A stretch of DNA of 64,000 bases from Anisakis pegreffii (taxonomy: Eukaryota > Nematoda > Chromadorea > Rhabditida > Anisakidae), in assembly GCA_035041965.1 (NCBI GenBank), contig JAPYMA010001155.1:176393-240392 (forward strand). Reading direction: 5' to 3'. Shown here piece by piece: positions 48,901 through 62,070 of the stretch. The position numbers and the translations under genes were made by a program. A model generated the notes under the pieces. The model was not told where the DNA came from. It did no database searches and saw only the letters and a program-made list of their open reading frames with translations. Each line of letters begins with the position of its first letter. The first letter of the stretch is position 1.

Positions 48901-51900
48901 GTACATTTGACTATCGAACGTTGTTGAGCAAATCAATTCCATCGCTGTATTGTTGATTTCGGTTGTCAACAATCGTAAATATGTCCAGTAAATAGTATAT
49001 ACTACAGAATGAGAAGTTTATTTGAGCGATGAAGTTAAATGAGATGAAGTGAATAAGAAAAACTGATCAATAGAACGGTATTCACATGTATTAGCTATGA
49101 GAGTGAATAGAACACGTCCAAAACGAATGAGAATTCATCAGAATCAGTTTGAAGTGTATGAGCGTGTCATAGACAATTGCTTTTCATGCAATCATAATCA
49201 ATTGCAATACTGAGGAACTCAACGGTGCAGATGAATCAGGTCATGATGTAGACATGAATTCGGCTTATCACATAAGCAGTTTTCACGCAATCGCATCGTT
49301 ATTTCTGATAGAGTGTCGACCAATACAGACATTTTGGTACATCATTAAACGACAGAGTGCTCTGGAGCATTTGAGTACAAAGTGAACATGAAACAGGGAG
49401 TGCTCATGACTGTGAGCAGTTAGCGAGCCGCAGTAAATGCACGACAATGAGTGAGCAACTCATGAGTTATGTCCATTAACAGCTTTGAAATTTCTGCTTG
49501 CCTCGCCAGCATCAAACGGACGATACCTTTCATCAGAAATCTCGCATCACTGAGTATTAACTGGTTTGAATTGAATGTACAAGTGTCGTTGATTTTAGGT
49601 GGTGCGAAAGGTGGAATAAAGATAGATCCAAGGAAATATACGGAATATGAGATAGAGAAGATCACACGAAGAGTTGCGATCGAGTTCGCGAAGAAAGGTT
49701 TTCTGGGACCTGGAGTCGACGTTCCGGCACCAGATATGGGAAGTGGTGAGCGTGAAATGGGATGGATCGCGGACACTTACGCGCAGACAATCGGTCATTT
49801 GGATAAAGATGCGTCTGCGTGCGTTACCGGAAAACCGATCGTTACCGGAGGTTCGTCTAGATCAGTTATTTTCGATGAAATCACAGTGGAAAGCTGATCG
49901 AATTCGTGCATCCATTCGTTTAGATAATGCATTGGTAATGAGATTTTTCGGCATTTAGGGTATGGCGAAAATATAGATTCGGAATGCTTTTTAAAGCTCA
50001 GTTTTGCTGTATTATTAAATGAAAATTGATACTCTAAACTGACAAACTTCTGTAACCGCAGAATTTTCAATAGACATCCTTCCAATGAACTGAACAAAAA
50101 ATGCGATGACAAGTTGATGAGTACATGGTATAACTGGGGTATGAGGAGGAATTGTTGTGATGTGAAGAAAATAACTTCAATAGGAATTCATGGACGCGTT
50201 TCTGCAACTGGACGAGGCGTTTGGCAAGGCTTGGAGGTGTTCTTGAATAACAAAGAAATAATGTCAGCAATTAAATCCGACCTTGGTCTACAAGGCAAAA
50301 CGTTCATTGTTCAGGTTGATATTTGAGTATTGCCAACTTTGAAAAAAAAATTATCATCTGCTTTTACGTTGAACTTGATGTGAACAAGCACATTTCAGTT
50401 CACATTCAGTAATTCATTTCAAATCCGAAAGCATCGATCTCGTCATTCTCACTCTCCTTCTGGGTCTATCTGACATGTAAAGAAACAAACGATCTATCGA
50501 ATTCGGTGTCTGACGAGATACGACAATAAACTTTACTACATGCCGTTTAAGACCAGTGCACAGCTAATCGTGTCAGTGAAAAGAGGCTAACAATCGTATT
50601 TAGTGATATTTTTTAAGGGTTTCGGTAATGTTGGTCTGCATACAATGCGTTATTTGCACCGCGCTGGCGCTATCTGCGTTGGTGTACAAGAGTGGGATGG
50701 TGCTATCCAGAATCCGCAAGGAATTCATCCGAAAGAACTGGAAAATTGGAAACTTGAAAACGGCACCATCAAAGTAAGAGGAAATCTTGCCGATGTATTG
50801 TTCAGTCTGGATGAATTATCATTGATTTCATGGAGTTAACTAATGAAAATGATTTCGAAAATTTCAAGGGATTAACACTGAAAGTCCAAATGAGTGATTA
50901 ATTCACGAAACCTAAGATCATTTTATGTGCGTGTGTGTGCATCGCTCATATTGGAATTGATCAATATGCATAACAACTTATTTCATGTTCAGGGTTTTCC
51001 AAATGCAACGAATTTCGAACCATTCGAAGAGCTGATGTTCCAAAAATGTGATATTCTCGTACCGGCGGCTTGCGAAAAAGTCATTCATAAAGAGAATGCT
51101 CACAAAATCCAAGCGAAGGTTGCTAGCTATACACGCTTGACTATATTTCATTTCTTGTAAAAAAATGTTCAGTGCTTGAGCGAAGAATTTCAAAAACTTT
51201 GAGAACATTGCATATAACCTGAACATTGTTTCGGTTATCTTCCATTGTTGAGTGACATTTTGCTTTGTTTGACTGGAATTGTGTTGAAAGTTCTAAAGCA
51301 ACGTTAGTTACGCTGTTATCACGGTTGAAAATGATTTCGATGAGATGAGCTTTAGATGATCATGTGAGGCTCGTTTGTAATGAATTTTCTAGTGGATAAA
51401 GTAGGATACCGCAAAATCAATTATAATGATTTGCTGATTCGATGGATTCAGATAATTGCCGAGGCGGCGAACGGCCCGGTCACTCCAGCTGCCGACAAAA
51501 TGCTTCTGAGCCGTGGTGATTGCTTTATCATACCGGATATGTTTTTGAATAGTGGTGGTGTGACGGTATCGTACTTTGAGTGGTTGAAGAATCTGAATCA
51601 CGTCAGCTTCGGTCGGCTCACGTTCAAATATGAGAAGGACTCAAATTATCATCTGTTGGGTCAGTTTATTAGAAACTTTGAGTGAGACTTTCAGAGCAAA
51701 AGTATCGATACGATTCTTTTGATAAACATTTTTATCGACTACTGACTGGAATAATTTTGCTTCAGGAGAATTCAGCTTTCAGTTTTCATCTTTCTTGCTT
51801 ATGTTTAAGGAAAAACATTGAAACTGATTCTAGCAACAGTTCATCAACCCATTCGTGGGGTGACCTACTGAATGAATGTTACACCGGAAAAAGTATTTAA

Positions 51901-52678
51901 ACCATGTTGATGTAAATTTTCGGAATATGAAACTGAAGTTTCTTGTTTTTCGGATAATGTACGATGAACGATGCTTTAAATACGGATGAAATGTCAGAAC
52001 TTTTATGTTGATTGCGTTTGCAGATAGTGTGGAGGAATCTTTGAATCGCTCGATGCATGACAGGGTGCACATACAACCATCGAAAGCATTCAGAGCCCGA
52101 ATTGCGGGCGCTTCGGAAAAGGATATCGTGCATTCTGGACTCGCATACACTATGCAACGATCAGGTACTAACTCCAGTTCAGTATGAACGAAACATTGCA
52201 TGCACATAGGAGAAAATTCATGCAGGTCTACTTGCAATATACACCGGCAAAGACGTCTCTTAGGAACCCGCATTTCCAGGCTGATTGAACATTCTTGGGT
52301 TGTCCGTCCAAGACAGGGTAGCGGGTATCAGCCGCTGAACGTAGTACTTTATTTTGCCATTTTCGCTAGAGTGAATCGTTTCAATGCTCTTATGAAATGA
52401 ATTGATCTACTATTACACTACATATCAGATCTTAACGTCAGTATCCATCGTATTATGAACTGAAGGCAACATTGGAAACTTGTTTATTCCATGGGCAATT
52501 TGCAATTTTCATGCCGGGTAAGATATTAACCGGTGTTTCAATTGTAATTTCAGGCAAAGCAATAATCAAAACGGCTAAGAAATACGATTTGGGACTTGAC
52601 TTCCGTACAGCGGCCTATGTGAACTCGATTGAGAAAGTCTATCGGACGTATCGTACCTCAGGATTCACGTTCACGTAA
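45968..52678 (+). CDS. gdh-1: glutamate dehydrogenase, mitochondrial
   Basis: Ten exons, all phase-consistent: 45968-46159, 46570-46698, 48233-48428, 49599-49850, 50184-50314, 50618-50773, 50993-51118, 51452-51659, 52024-52164, 52554-52678 (551 aa, close to the animal enzyme). It catalyses reversible oxidative deamination of glutamate to 2-oxoglutarate and ammonia with NAD(P) in the mitochondrial matrix. The first ~35 residues are basic and Ser-rich, as in a mitochondrial presequence. Visible landmarks in order: [15 protein letters not shown]; the catalytic-Lys region [40 protein letters not shown] then [11 protein letters not shown]; the dinucleotide-binding [37 protein letters not shown]; and the C-terminus GFTFT. 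It contains the regulatory antenna region of animal GDH. Intron 5 ends in an unusual TTTTAAG acceptor. Introns 2 and 3 are large; intron 3 carries a hAT-like element. Confidence 0.95.
48549..49240 (+). mobile_element. hAT-like non-autonomous element, copy B
   Basis: Left terminus CCAGTGGTTTTCAAAGGGGG begins at about 48549. The interior matches copy A at 13.7-14.5 kb over most of its length, with scattered differences. The right end after about 49240 does not show the matching terminus and appears lost. It lies in intron 3 of glutamate dehydrogenase, in the gene's orientation. No transposase frame. Confidence 0.6.
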
Positions 52679-53900
52679 TTGGAATGTGAACCCATTAGGC
52701 AATCATCAACGTTTAGCAATAATAACTCTGTGAATGTGACACAATGAGATTTGCATCAGTGCTGTTTGACTTCTTTTAAACCTTTCTTCCAGCATAGTTA
52801 CATTCCGTTCAGATTGTTTTTGAAACGTTCATTGCGCTATTTTCTCGCATTCGTTTGTCTTTATTGGTATTTCTACCAATCATTTGCGATTTTCATCGAC
52901 AGTCGTCTATCGCTGCCTTCTAGATTTCTTTGGTTGTTCTACAACTTTACTGATTTTTGCTCTGATGTTGACTGTTTTTTACAGTTTCGTTTGGGTTCCA
53001 ATCCTTGATCAATTCTTAGTTACCTCATGACTGATCATCACCTTACCTCATTGATCTTTGTTTACTTTGAAGCAATGATAGTAAAAAATGATGCAGTGCA
53101 AATGGAAATATTTCTTATTTCCTTTATTAAATTTATTATTACGGAAAAATGTTAAATCGCTTTGTAAACAGTAACCAAATTATCAATCTGACGAGAATGA
53201 CAGTGTTATGGAAACAGTCTCATTGTAATATTCGTAATAATGATAGCTATAGCAAAAGTGATAACCATAATAAGAATATATAAAATAGTGGTAAAAATAA
53301 TTGTATTACCATTATCGTTATTGTAGTATGAAATGATCATGATACAATAATGATAATGATAATATAATTATAAAATGACAGCACACAGATTACAATTGTA
53401 ACACATCAATTTCTGATGACATTCATCAGTTTCTCTACGAAAAAAAATCGCTTACAGGGAATAAAACCAACAAAATATTCTAAAACAGTGACACTGCAAA
53501 AATACGATACATCTACCCAACACTATAACATCACAACTTTCAATGACCAGTAGAGTATCAACATTACAGAGACTTCCAAACAAGTATTTCTGTATTTTGT
53601 TCTCGCTGAAATATGAAATATAAGATTAGATTTATAACGAAGTCAAAATCCAATAGGGAACATTGGAAATGAATACACACATTTAAATAGGACAATAGTG
53701 CATCACAGATACGACTCGATCCAACATTTCAACATAAGAAAATGCAAGGAAGGTAAGTGAAGAAAATAAAAATAGATGCAAGGAAATTATTTGAATACAG
53801 AAACTGAATATTGTGCTACGTTTCATTATAAGGAATACGAATTTCAAGCTAATCAATCCTATGGATTTGCAATTGTAATCATCTACAGCACAGGCAGGCA
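52679..53900. other. convergent intergenic spacer
   Basis: This spacer separates the 3' ends of glutamate dehydrogenase (+) and 6-phosphogluconate dehydrogenase (-). It is very AT-rich at 53.1-53.4 kb. No gene was recognised; presumably both 3' UTRs lie here, but no clear AATAAA could be assigned to either. Confidence 0.5.
53310..53358. repeat. inverted repeat, 16-bp arms
   Basis: CATTATCGTTATTGTA (53310-53325) and TACAATAATGATAATG (53343-53358) pair over 16 positions with one mismatch around a 17-base loop. It lies in the AT-rich spacer between the convergent enzyme genes. Confidence 0.55.
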
Positions 53901-56900
53901 TTATGCCGTATACGTGCTTGATGCAACACGCCCGCCAGTTCCAGTCCAATTCGTATGCACCCAGGTGCCAGGATTATTCAACAACTCATACGTATGTGCA
54001 CCGAAGTAGTCACGTTGTGCCTGAAATAAATAAATTATATCAGAAACTTTCAACTGAATAAATCGGTTCAAACGAGCACGAATTGCGAGTTGTGGATGGA
54101 ATCGTAAGAGTGCCAAAGCAAAGAGCCATGCGGCCATGTCAGCTCTCCGCTTTCCTTTCAGCGCTTACAAATAATACAATCATAATGAGTGCAAAAACAT
54201 TGTGTGATTCTGCTGCCCTCAAAAAATGCCAGATATATTCGCAAAACAAGTACACGTATGTTTGCAATACAAAAGTAAAAATAAGTAACGGCGGCTTATT
54301 TTTACTTCTCAAAGTAAAAACTTTGAGAAGTAAAAATAAGCAGCCACTCATCAGATCATTAATATATGCATTGGTGCCTACCTGAACGAGGTTTGCAGGC
54401 AACACCTCATGACGATATCCGTCATAAAAGGCTAATGCAGTACTCAGCGCTGGTGTCGGGATACCAAGCATAACTGCACTCGCGCAAACTTTACGCCACG
54501 AATCCTAGTAAATCACAACGAATAACTAATAACAAACCTTTTCAAATTTTCACAAGTGAATCAAGAAAGCAAAATTCGAGAAGTGCAATACGAGAGAACT
54601 ACCAAAAAATAAGAGTATCAGTAGATAAAAACCACTGCTCACTTGGCACTGATGAATAGCGTTCGTGAAGAATTTATCGAGCAAAAGATTGTTCAACGTT
54701 GGATTCTCGTCGAATGCTCGTTTGATATTACCCAGAAACTGTGATCTGATAATGCAACCTCCACGCCACATCAACGCAATTGCACCAAAATTCAATTTCC
54801 AGTTATGCTGACGACTCGCCTCAGCCATTAGCATGAAGCCTTGTGTATAGCTGATGATTTTCGATGCGTACAATGCCTGAAAACTCAAAAGTTCTAGAGA
54901 TTTTCAACGACGAAATATATTTGATTTGTCGTACAAAACAGAACTAGACGAAAGTCAACTCTGCGATAATCAAAACGCCAACAAAAGTCAGAAACCAGGT
55001 AAAGAACATAATACCAGCCTTTCTAATGTGCTCAATGAACTCTTTCTTGTCCTTCACGTACTCGTCAGATTTTGTTTTGGGACCAGCCAAAACTTTTGAG
55101 GCGGTAATACGTTCATTCTTCAACGCCGACAAACAACGCGCAAAGACAGCTTCACCTAAACGAAAAACAAAACTCTCAGCACTGCTAAAATATATGAACA
55201 GAAGTAAGAACACCTGAACGAAGTTGGCTGCAATCCTATCTCCACAGCACATATCAATCTTTAACTTCGGCTTTCCAAATTTTGCTCAAGATGAATTTAA
55301 AAAAATGAACATTAAAATTTCAATTTGAACGGCAATTTCCAAATGATCCACAAAATATACTTACCAATAAGAGTGACTGGAATACCATAATTCAACGCGG
55401 CTATACCGGTCCATTTGCCTGTACCTTTCTGAAATGATGCACACAAAATCAAATATATTCATCAGTATTGTGGAGCAAAAAGTACTGAGAGCATTGCTGG
55501 AAACAGAACTGGATGCAAAACACCGGCAGTACCTGTCCAGCTGTGTCTCTGATTTGTGGCACGAGTGATTGTCCTTTGTCGTCTTTGAATCGAAGAATTT
55601 CGGCTGTTATTTGAATCAGATACGAGTCCAGATCACCTTTATTCCATTCGTCGAATACCTTAATGGAGTTGAAATGATGACTACGAACCACATTCACAAG
55701 ATGAACAATTTTCTTAATTAAAACAAACCCTTCACACAAACACGACTGAGTTCTTTAGTTGAACAGGAATATAAAATTAGAGTTTAGATGAAGAGTGAAC
55801 ATAGTTGGACGAAGAGAAATTCTAATAACCTGTGACATTTCATCGTGATTCAAGCCGACTGCGTCTTTCAACAAGCTGTAAGCTTCACCAATTAGCTGCA
55901 TATCACCGTATTCGATACCATTATGAACCATTTTAACGAAATGTCCAGCGCCCGCCTCACCTACCTGGAACTGATAGCAATAAAAACTGACACGAGTAAG
56001 ACGAATTTTAAATCACGCAAGCAATTCATTTGTGCATCATTTCCTACGTTCCAGCTCATTAGCTTAAACAGCTCTTTGACTGTCGCAAACAATTGTGATC
56101 GGATGCATATGAGGTGTCTCCGCATCTAAACAGAGAACTTCTTTCGAAACGAAATCATTCACGCAGAACAAACCAACAAAAAGCGTTAGACAACAAACCC
56201 AATCACAGCACGATTCTGTGCCAACTTTTGCAGACACCTTCTGGAATATATCCTTAATATGTGGCCATGCTTCAGGTGCTCCACCAGGCATCATCGACGG
56301 CCCGTGTCGTGCACCTTCAAATCAAATTCACTCATTGTTTAGCTCTCGTAACCAATATGAGAATCACTCACTATCGGAGAATAGAAATTAAGACAAAACA
56401 TTTCTGAACTTCACACCAACCTTCTTCACCACCGCTGATGCCAGAACCAACGAACAAAAATCCTTTCTCACCCAATTCTTTGTAACGACGCTATAAAATC
56501 AGAACATTTCTCAGTATTCGCTTCATTTCAGAATAAGATTCGATGGAGAAATGACGTCTCAGTATTCGGCAAGTAATTTTTTCAGCGAGCAAGACTGAAG
56601 ACATTGCAAGAAACTGCTCACGTAACATGAACGAAGGAATCGTATCACAAACTGTCCATTCAGAATTTTGTTATGCACAACACAATAATGAATAAGAACC
56701 AACATTCGTGTCAGTATATTCGCTATTTCCTGCATCAATAATAATATCCCCTTTCTCCAAATACGGTAACATCTTCTCAATCATACTGTCCACAGCGCTG
56801 CCAGCTTTGACCAGTAATAGAACGCGTCTGGGACGCTTCAGTTTCCTTGAAATTCATTAGGTTGGGACATGATTTGACAGTGCTTCGGAAATCAATTCGT

Positions 56901-57526
56901 TTTAGGCTGGCCCAGATTTACAGATGGCATTTCAATTTCACGCAATCAAATGGCACTGTTTTATGCAATTGAACTCTGGAATGAGAATAAGATATCGGAT
57001 TTGGAATGGAAGGAATCAAATTGTTGAAGAAATTTGGCAGTTTTTAAGCCGAGAACAGGTAAATTAAAACATGTCAAACGTCTTGGATAAATTTCACGAT
57101 TGTGTTTCATGAGTTTGGAACGCAAACCTTGCCATTTCTTCGAATGAATGCGCCCCAACAATTTTCGTTCCTTTCGCCTCATTCGCCAAAAAGTCGTCAA
57201 CTTTCGAAACGGTCCGATTAAAGGCGCAAACCTAAATAGCATTGATGATGCTATCTTAAAATCAATCTTATCAGTACAAATCACATTTTGCGCCACTCTG
57301 CAAACGTATTTTTTCATAGAACACCGGAAAACCTTCTTCATCAACACGGATAACATTCAGAAAAATGGAAATATGCAAAGAATAAAGTGCATCTTTGGAT
57401 GCGATAAAATGTCAAGAATAATAAACGAACCACAAAGCCTTTATCGTTCATGTTCAAAATTAAATTCTGTCCCATTACGGCTAAACCAACCACAGCAATA
57501 TCTGCAACAGCCTCCTCAGTGGACAT
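53901..57526 (-). CDS. PGD: 6-phosphogluconate dehydrogenase, decarboxylating
   Basis: Twelve minus-strand exons: 57526-57431, 57231-57128, 56845-56704, 56490-56421, 56314-56199, 55964-55830, 55658-55533, 55428-55365, 55155-55019, 54876-54643, 54504-54382, 54020-53901 (488 aa, family length). It converts 6-phosphogluconate to ribulose 5-phosphate and CO2 with NADP in the cytosol (oxidative pentose phosphate pathway). Landmarks: NADP-binding [10 protein letters not shown] and [17 protein letters not shown]-type strand; [28 protein letters not shown]; the catalytic-Lys segment [81 protein letters not shown]; and the C-terminus [12 protein letters not shown]...NWTGTGG. The start ATG at 57526 follows TTCAG acceptors about 40-60 bases upstream. 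One intron appears to use a GC donor (after 55019) and three use AAG acceptors. Confidence 0.95.
54294..54341. repeat. perfect 22-bp hairpin in 6PGD intron
   Basis: Arms 54294-54315 and 54320-54341 are perfect inverse complements (GCTTATTTTTACTTCTC... and ...GAGAAGTAAAAATAAGC) around AAAA. A further AGTAAAAATAAG lies just upstream at about 54274-54285. It sits in the last intron of 6PGD. Confidence 0.85.
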
Positions 57527-59353
57527 TTTCGATGAGCTCAAGTGGATTCTTTTGCTTGCAAAAAACTGGATTTTTTACCTGAAGTTACTGAAGTTGTTTC
57601 GTTGAATCGTAGACAAGCTGAGGTGTCAACATACACGCTTACAGAACATTAAAAATTACGAAGCACACAGAAACTAACAAATAACGTAAATCTCAACAAA
57701 AATGACTACTTTTCGGGCGAATTCGTAAGAATAATTGAAAAAAAAAGATACATATCACTGTAACATTCTCAGTTTCAAAGAATTATGGAACATCGAAGAG
57801 GAGAAGAATTTATGAAGTAAGATTTTGAGCTTTTGGGGCTTCAAGTCTACTGTGATAAATTTTCAACATGCTAACAACAAGCAAATCCAATTTTCTGGCA
57901 AAACAGTGTGAATATACAATTACACGACAAGTCGGATATCTGCAAAGCGAAAAAATTTCGAGTTTTGTGAAGGAAAAAAATTCTTTTTTCTTCCTTCGGA
58001 ATTTTCATATTCCCCAATCACACATTGAGATTTGCATCTTAAACAATTTTAATTCCAATTGTAATGTGAACAGTTTCGTATCGACTTAATTTACTGCTTT
58101 CCAAGAGAGGCAATCAACATTTACAAAGGCATTCGTACGAAGGCATTTTGCAGAAAAAAATTTTATAGCACCTCAGCGCATCAACTAACTGATATTGTAC
58201 GGTTGGACTTGAAGAACGGATCAGATATCACTTGAGAACGTTCCTTTGAAATTCTGTACCCTCCCAGTATGAAAAAAAAAGATAAAGGAACTCAGGGAAA
58301 AAGAAATTTTACGAAAAAAAAATTACCAACATCTTAGAGTTGTCAAATGCAAATTGTTGCCAGTTACAGCGTAAGAAGAATCGCGTTGAAAAATGTAAGC
58401 TTTAAAAGGAATATAGAGCTGCAAATCTTTACAAAAATGTTGCAGCCCAATATTTTTTAAATTTTTCTATCTCTCAACACGATTTTTGCATTACGATATT
58501 GGTATTTTGTCGTTGTGAACGGGAGTATAACGTCCGAAACTATGCACGCTTACAGTCATGTTGATTCTAGCCTTTGTCAATAGATTTTAAATTGTTTAAA
58601 GAAAGAAAGGGAAAATATCAGAGAAAGGGGATTTCGCTCGATTCTAGCGTTTTTGTGCGATAGATTTAAGTACCTCCGCGGTAAAATAACTGCATCAAAC
58701 TGTATCCTGCTATTTTGCAAAAATAAATAATCAGTTTGTAATGAATAATTGACGTAATTCTCACCAATTTCAAACCTAATCAATCATACCTATGAAAACA
58801 ACCTAAACACGACTGAAACCCAACGATTTCTTATAGTATTTGCAAGAGTAATCGTTCATTTCCTTGCAATTCTCAAATCAGCAACTCAGCAAACCAGATA
58901 CAATGCGAGATCTTGATCCGAAACCTCGCCCACGGCGTCCCAGGAGAAACCGAGGTTTTTTCGATGACACACTGTACACAACGGAAAATATGACCAGAAG
59001 TCATAGACAGCAGCCTTTTCTGTGCAAACCCCTAACTGTTAAACACTGATGATCATTCAGGCCTTCTGATCTCATCATGTGTTTCACCCTAGCATGGATT
59101 AAACGTCACACTATAAATGCTTTATTCCTTGTTGCTTCTCCATCCCTACTCTGTGCTAAACGACGTTTGAAGAATGGTTTTTCATGAACCCTGTTTCCTT
59201 TCAAGCGAATCCATCACCCTAGTCTAGTGTCATACCATCATGTTTCTCGAAACAATCTGAATCATTGCTCCAGACTTGTTTCACTATGCCCTAAGATATG
59301 TGTGACGATCTCATGAAAATTTCCTGAATCTTTGATTGGTCATTTCAGTCATA
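57527..59353. other. region upstream of 6PGD, no gene recognised
   Basis: The right-hand part of this stretch is upstream of the minus-strand 6PGD start and probably holds its promoter or leader acceptors (two CTTCAG sites near 57580-57590). A 61-codon frame at 58864-59049 has an Arg/Pro-rich run (PKPRPRRPRRNRG) but no other support. Nothing else was seen. Confidence 0.4.
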
Positions 59354-61714
59354 CTTCGCTATATCTCTAACAGTGTGTTGCAGTTGCTTCTCAAATCGAC
59401 ATTTCGAAAACCCCTTCAGTTTCAAGTCTTTCTTTCCCAACTACGATGCAAGAAGTAAGGGTAAAATCACACCCTATGCAGCAGTTGAATTGCTACAAAG
59501 TTACTGGTATGAAACTACACTAGCTGCCGTCATGACAATTCTGAACTCATTAAAACGGTAGATGCCGACAGCTTGTTTAATGTGTGGTAACACGTGGAAA
59601 AACATTTATGCAGCTGTCACGCCACGCATCATTGGCATTTTCAAATATATCCCAATTGCAGCAAATTTGTGAGCTTGCTTCCAGGATAGAGCATCAAACT
59701 CGAGCCTGACTCTGATATGTGACATCGAATTATACCCGGAGGCTTCGTGCAGGGTGCCTATGCATTTTGCGATTCTACCTCACTCATGGAATGCCACCAA
59801 ACCATGCCTAGCGATGTTTCCCTCCATTATGCCTGGCATGACAGCACCAAAAACACGATAATGATCAACGAGAGGTGATGACCGCATGAAACAATCATAT
59901 AAACAGCAACGCGAAGTAGTTACATAAGCAACAACAACAGCAATAGGATAATCAAGCAAATATTCATATTAACAACAGATTTGAATGCCCATATCCAAAC
60001 GCACAACCCGAAATAGCACAATAGGAACAACTTCTGACAGAATATCATGGAAGCGAGATCAAATCAAGTCAGCTGCAATCATCACGGTTCAACTCAAAAG
60101 TAGTTTCAAGTGAAGCTAATACTAAGTGAAACTTGACTCACTTCGCTATATCTCTAACAGTGTGTTGCAGTTGCTTCTCAAATCGACATTTCGAAAACCC
60201 CTTCAGTTTCAAGTCTTTCTTTCCCAACTACGATGCAAGAAGTAAGGGTAAAATCACACCCTATGCAGCAGTTGAATTGCTACAAAGTTACTGGTATGAA
60301 ACTACACTAGCTGCCGTCATGACAATTCTGAACTCATTAAAACGGTAGATGCCGACAGCTTGTTTAATGTGTGGTAACACGTGGAAAAACATTTATGCAG
60401 CTGTCACGCCACGCATCATTGGCATTTTCAAATATATCCCAATTGCAGCAAATTTGTGAGCTTGCTTCCAGGATAGAGCATCAAACTCGAGCCTGACTCT
60501 GATATGTGACATCGAATTATACCCGGAGGCTTCGTGCAGGGTGCCTATGCATTTTGCGATTCTACCTCACTCATGGAATGCCACCAAACCATGCCTAGCG
60601 ATGTTTCCCTCCATTATGCCTGGCATGACAGCACCAAAAACACGATAATGATCAACGAGAGGTGATGACCGCATGAAACAATCATATAAACAGCAACGCG
60701 AAGTAGTTACATAAGCAACAACAACAGCAATAGGATAATCAAGCAAATATTCATATTAACAACAGATTTGAATGCCCATATCCAAACGCACAACCCGAAA
60801 TAGCACAATAGGAACAACTTCTGACAGAATATCATGGAAGCGAGATCAAATCAAGTCAGCTGCAATCATCACGGTTCAACTCAAAAGTAGTTTCAAGTGA
60901 AGCTAATACTAAGTGAAACTTGACTCACTTCGCTATATCTCTAACAGTGTGTTGCAGTTGCTTCTCAAATCGACATTTCGAAAACCCCTTCAGTTTCAAG
61001 TCTTTCTTTCCCAACTACGATGCAAGAAGTAAGGGTAAAATCACACCCTATGCAGCAGTTGAATTGCTACAAAGTTACTGGTATGAAACTACACTAGCTG
61101 CCGTCATGACAATTCTGAACTCATTAAAACGGTAGATGCCGACAGCTTGTTTAATGTGTGGTAACACGTGGAAAAACATTTATGCAGCTGTCACGCCACG
61201 CATCATTGGCATTTTCAAATATATCGCAATTGCAGCAAATTTGTGAGCTTGTTTCCAGGATAGAGCATCAAACTCGAGCCTGACTCTGATATGTGACATC
61301 GAATTATACCCGGAGGCTTCGTGCAGGGTGCCTATGCATTTTGCGATTCTACCTCACTCATGGAATGCCACCAAACCATGCCTAGCGATGTTTCCCTCCA
61401 TTATGCCTGGCATGACAGCACCAAAAACACGATAATGATCAACGAGAGGTGATGACCGCATGAAACAATCATATAAACAGCAACGCGAAGTAGTTACATA
61501 AGCAACAACAACAGCAATAGGATAATCAAGCAAATATTCATATTAACAACAGATTTGAATGCCTATATCCAAACGCACAACCCGAAACAGCACAATAGGA
61601 ACAACTTCTGACAGAATATCATGGAAGCGAGATCAAATCAAGTCAGCTGCAATCATCACGGTTCAACTCAAAAGTAGTTTCAAGTGAAGCTAATACTAAG
61701 TGAAACTTGACTCA
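59354..61714. repeat. tandem array, three 787-bp units
   Basis: Units start at CTTCGCTATATCTC: 59354, 60141 and 60928; the array ends at GAAACTTGACTCA (61714), giving exactly three units. Units 1 and 2 appear identical; unit 3 has four substitutions found by eye (for example ATATCCCAATTG to ATATCGCAATTG, and CGAAATAGC to CGAAACAGC). Each unit holds an open frame of about 60-70 codons (CCSCFSNRHFENPFSFK... to LNSLKR) with no recognised motif. No long terminal repeats or transposase were seen. Satellite expansion, a recent tandem duplication, or assembly duplication are all possible. Confidence 0.9.
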
Positions 61715-62070
61715 GGTCATGGTTTCTCTGTAAGGTATAAGAGCAATCCGAGGACGGTTACCTGGCTTTCAGCTACTTATGTTATCAACTGAGTACTCGA
61801 ATGATAAAGTTTGAGAAAACTTCATGATGTTACCCCGAAAACGCTCCTTCAAAAACACTAACTGTCTTTATAACTTACACATCAACTTATTCCAACCCTG
61901 AGAAGACACTATGCTAGCAGCCAAGAGAAAATTCTAACCTCCATGCACAGATCAAACCACAGTCATCCTATTCAATCCTAGCCCATGATACAAGCTCTCG
62001 AAACTGGTCAGTTATTAATAACAGAAGCGATGACTTATCAAATATACCTTATTACCACTTATGACAGACA

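Noticed and set aside
51452..51475. GDH motif reads AEAANGP in place of the vertebrate-type EGANGP
   Set aside because: Considered as a lost key residue, but Ala here fits nematode GDH and surrounding residues are intact.
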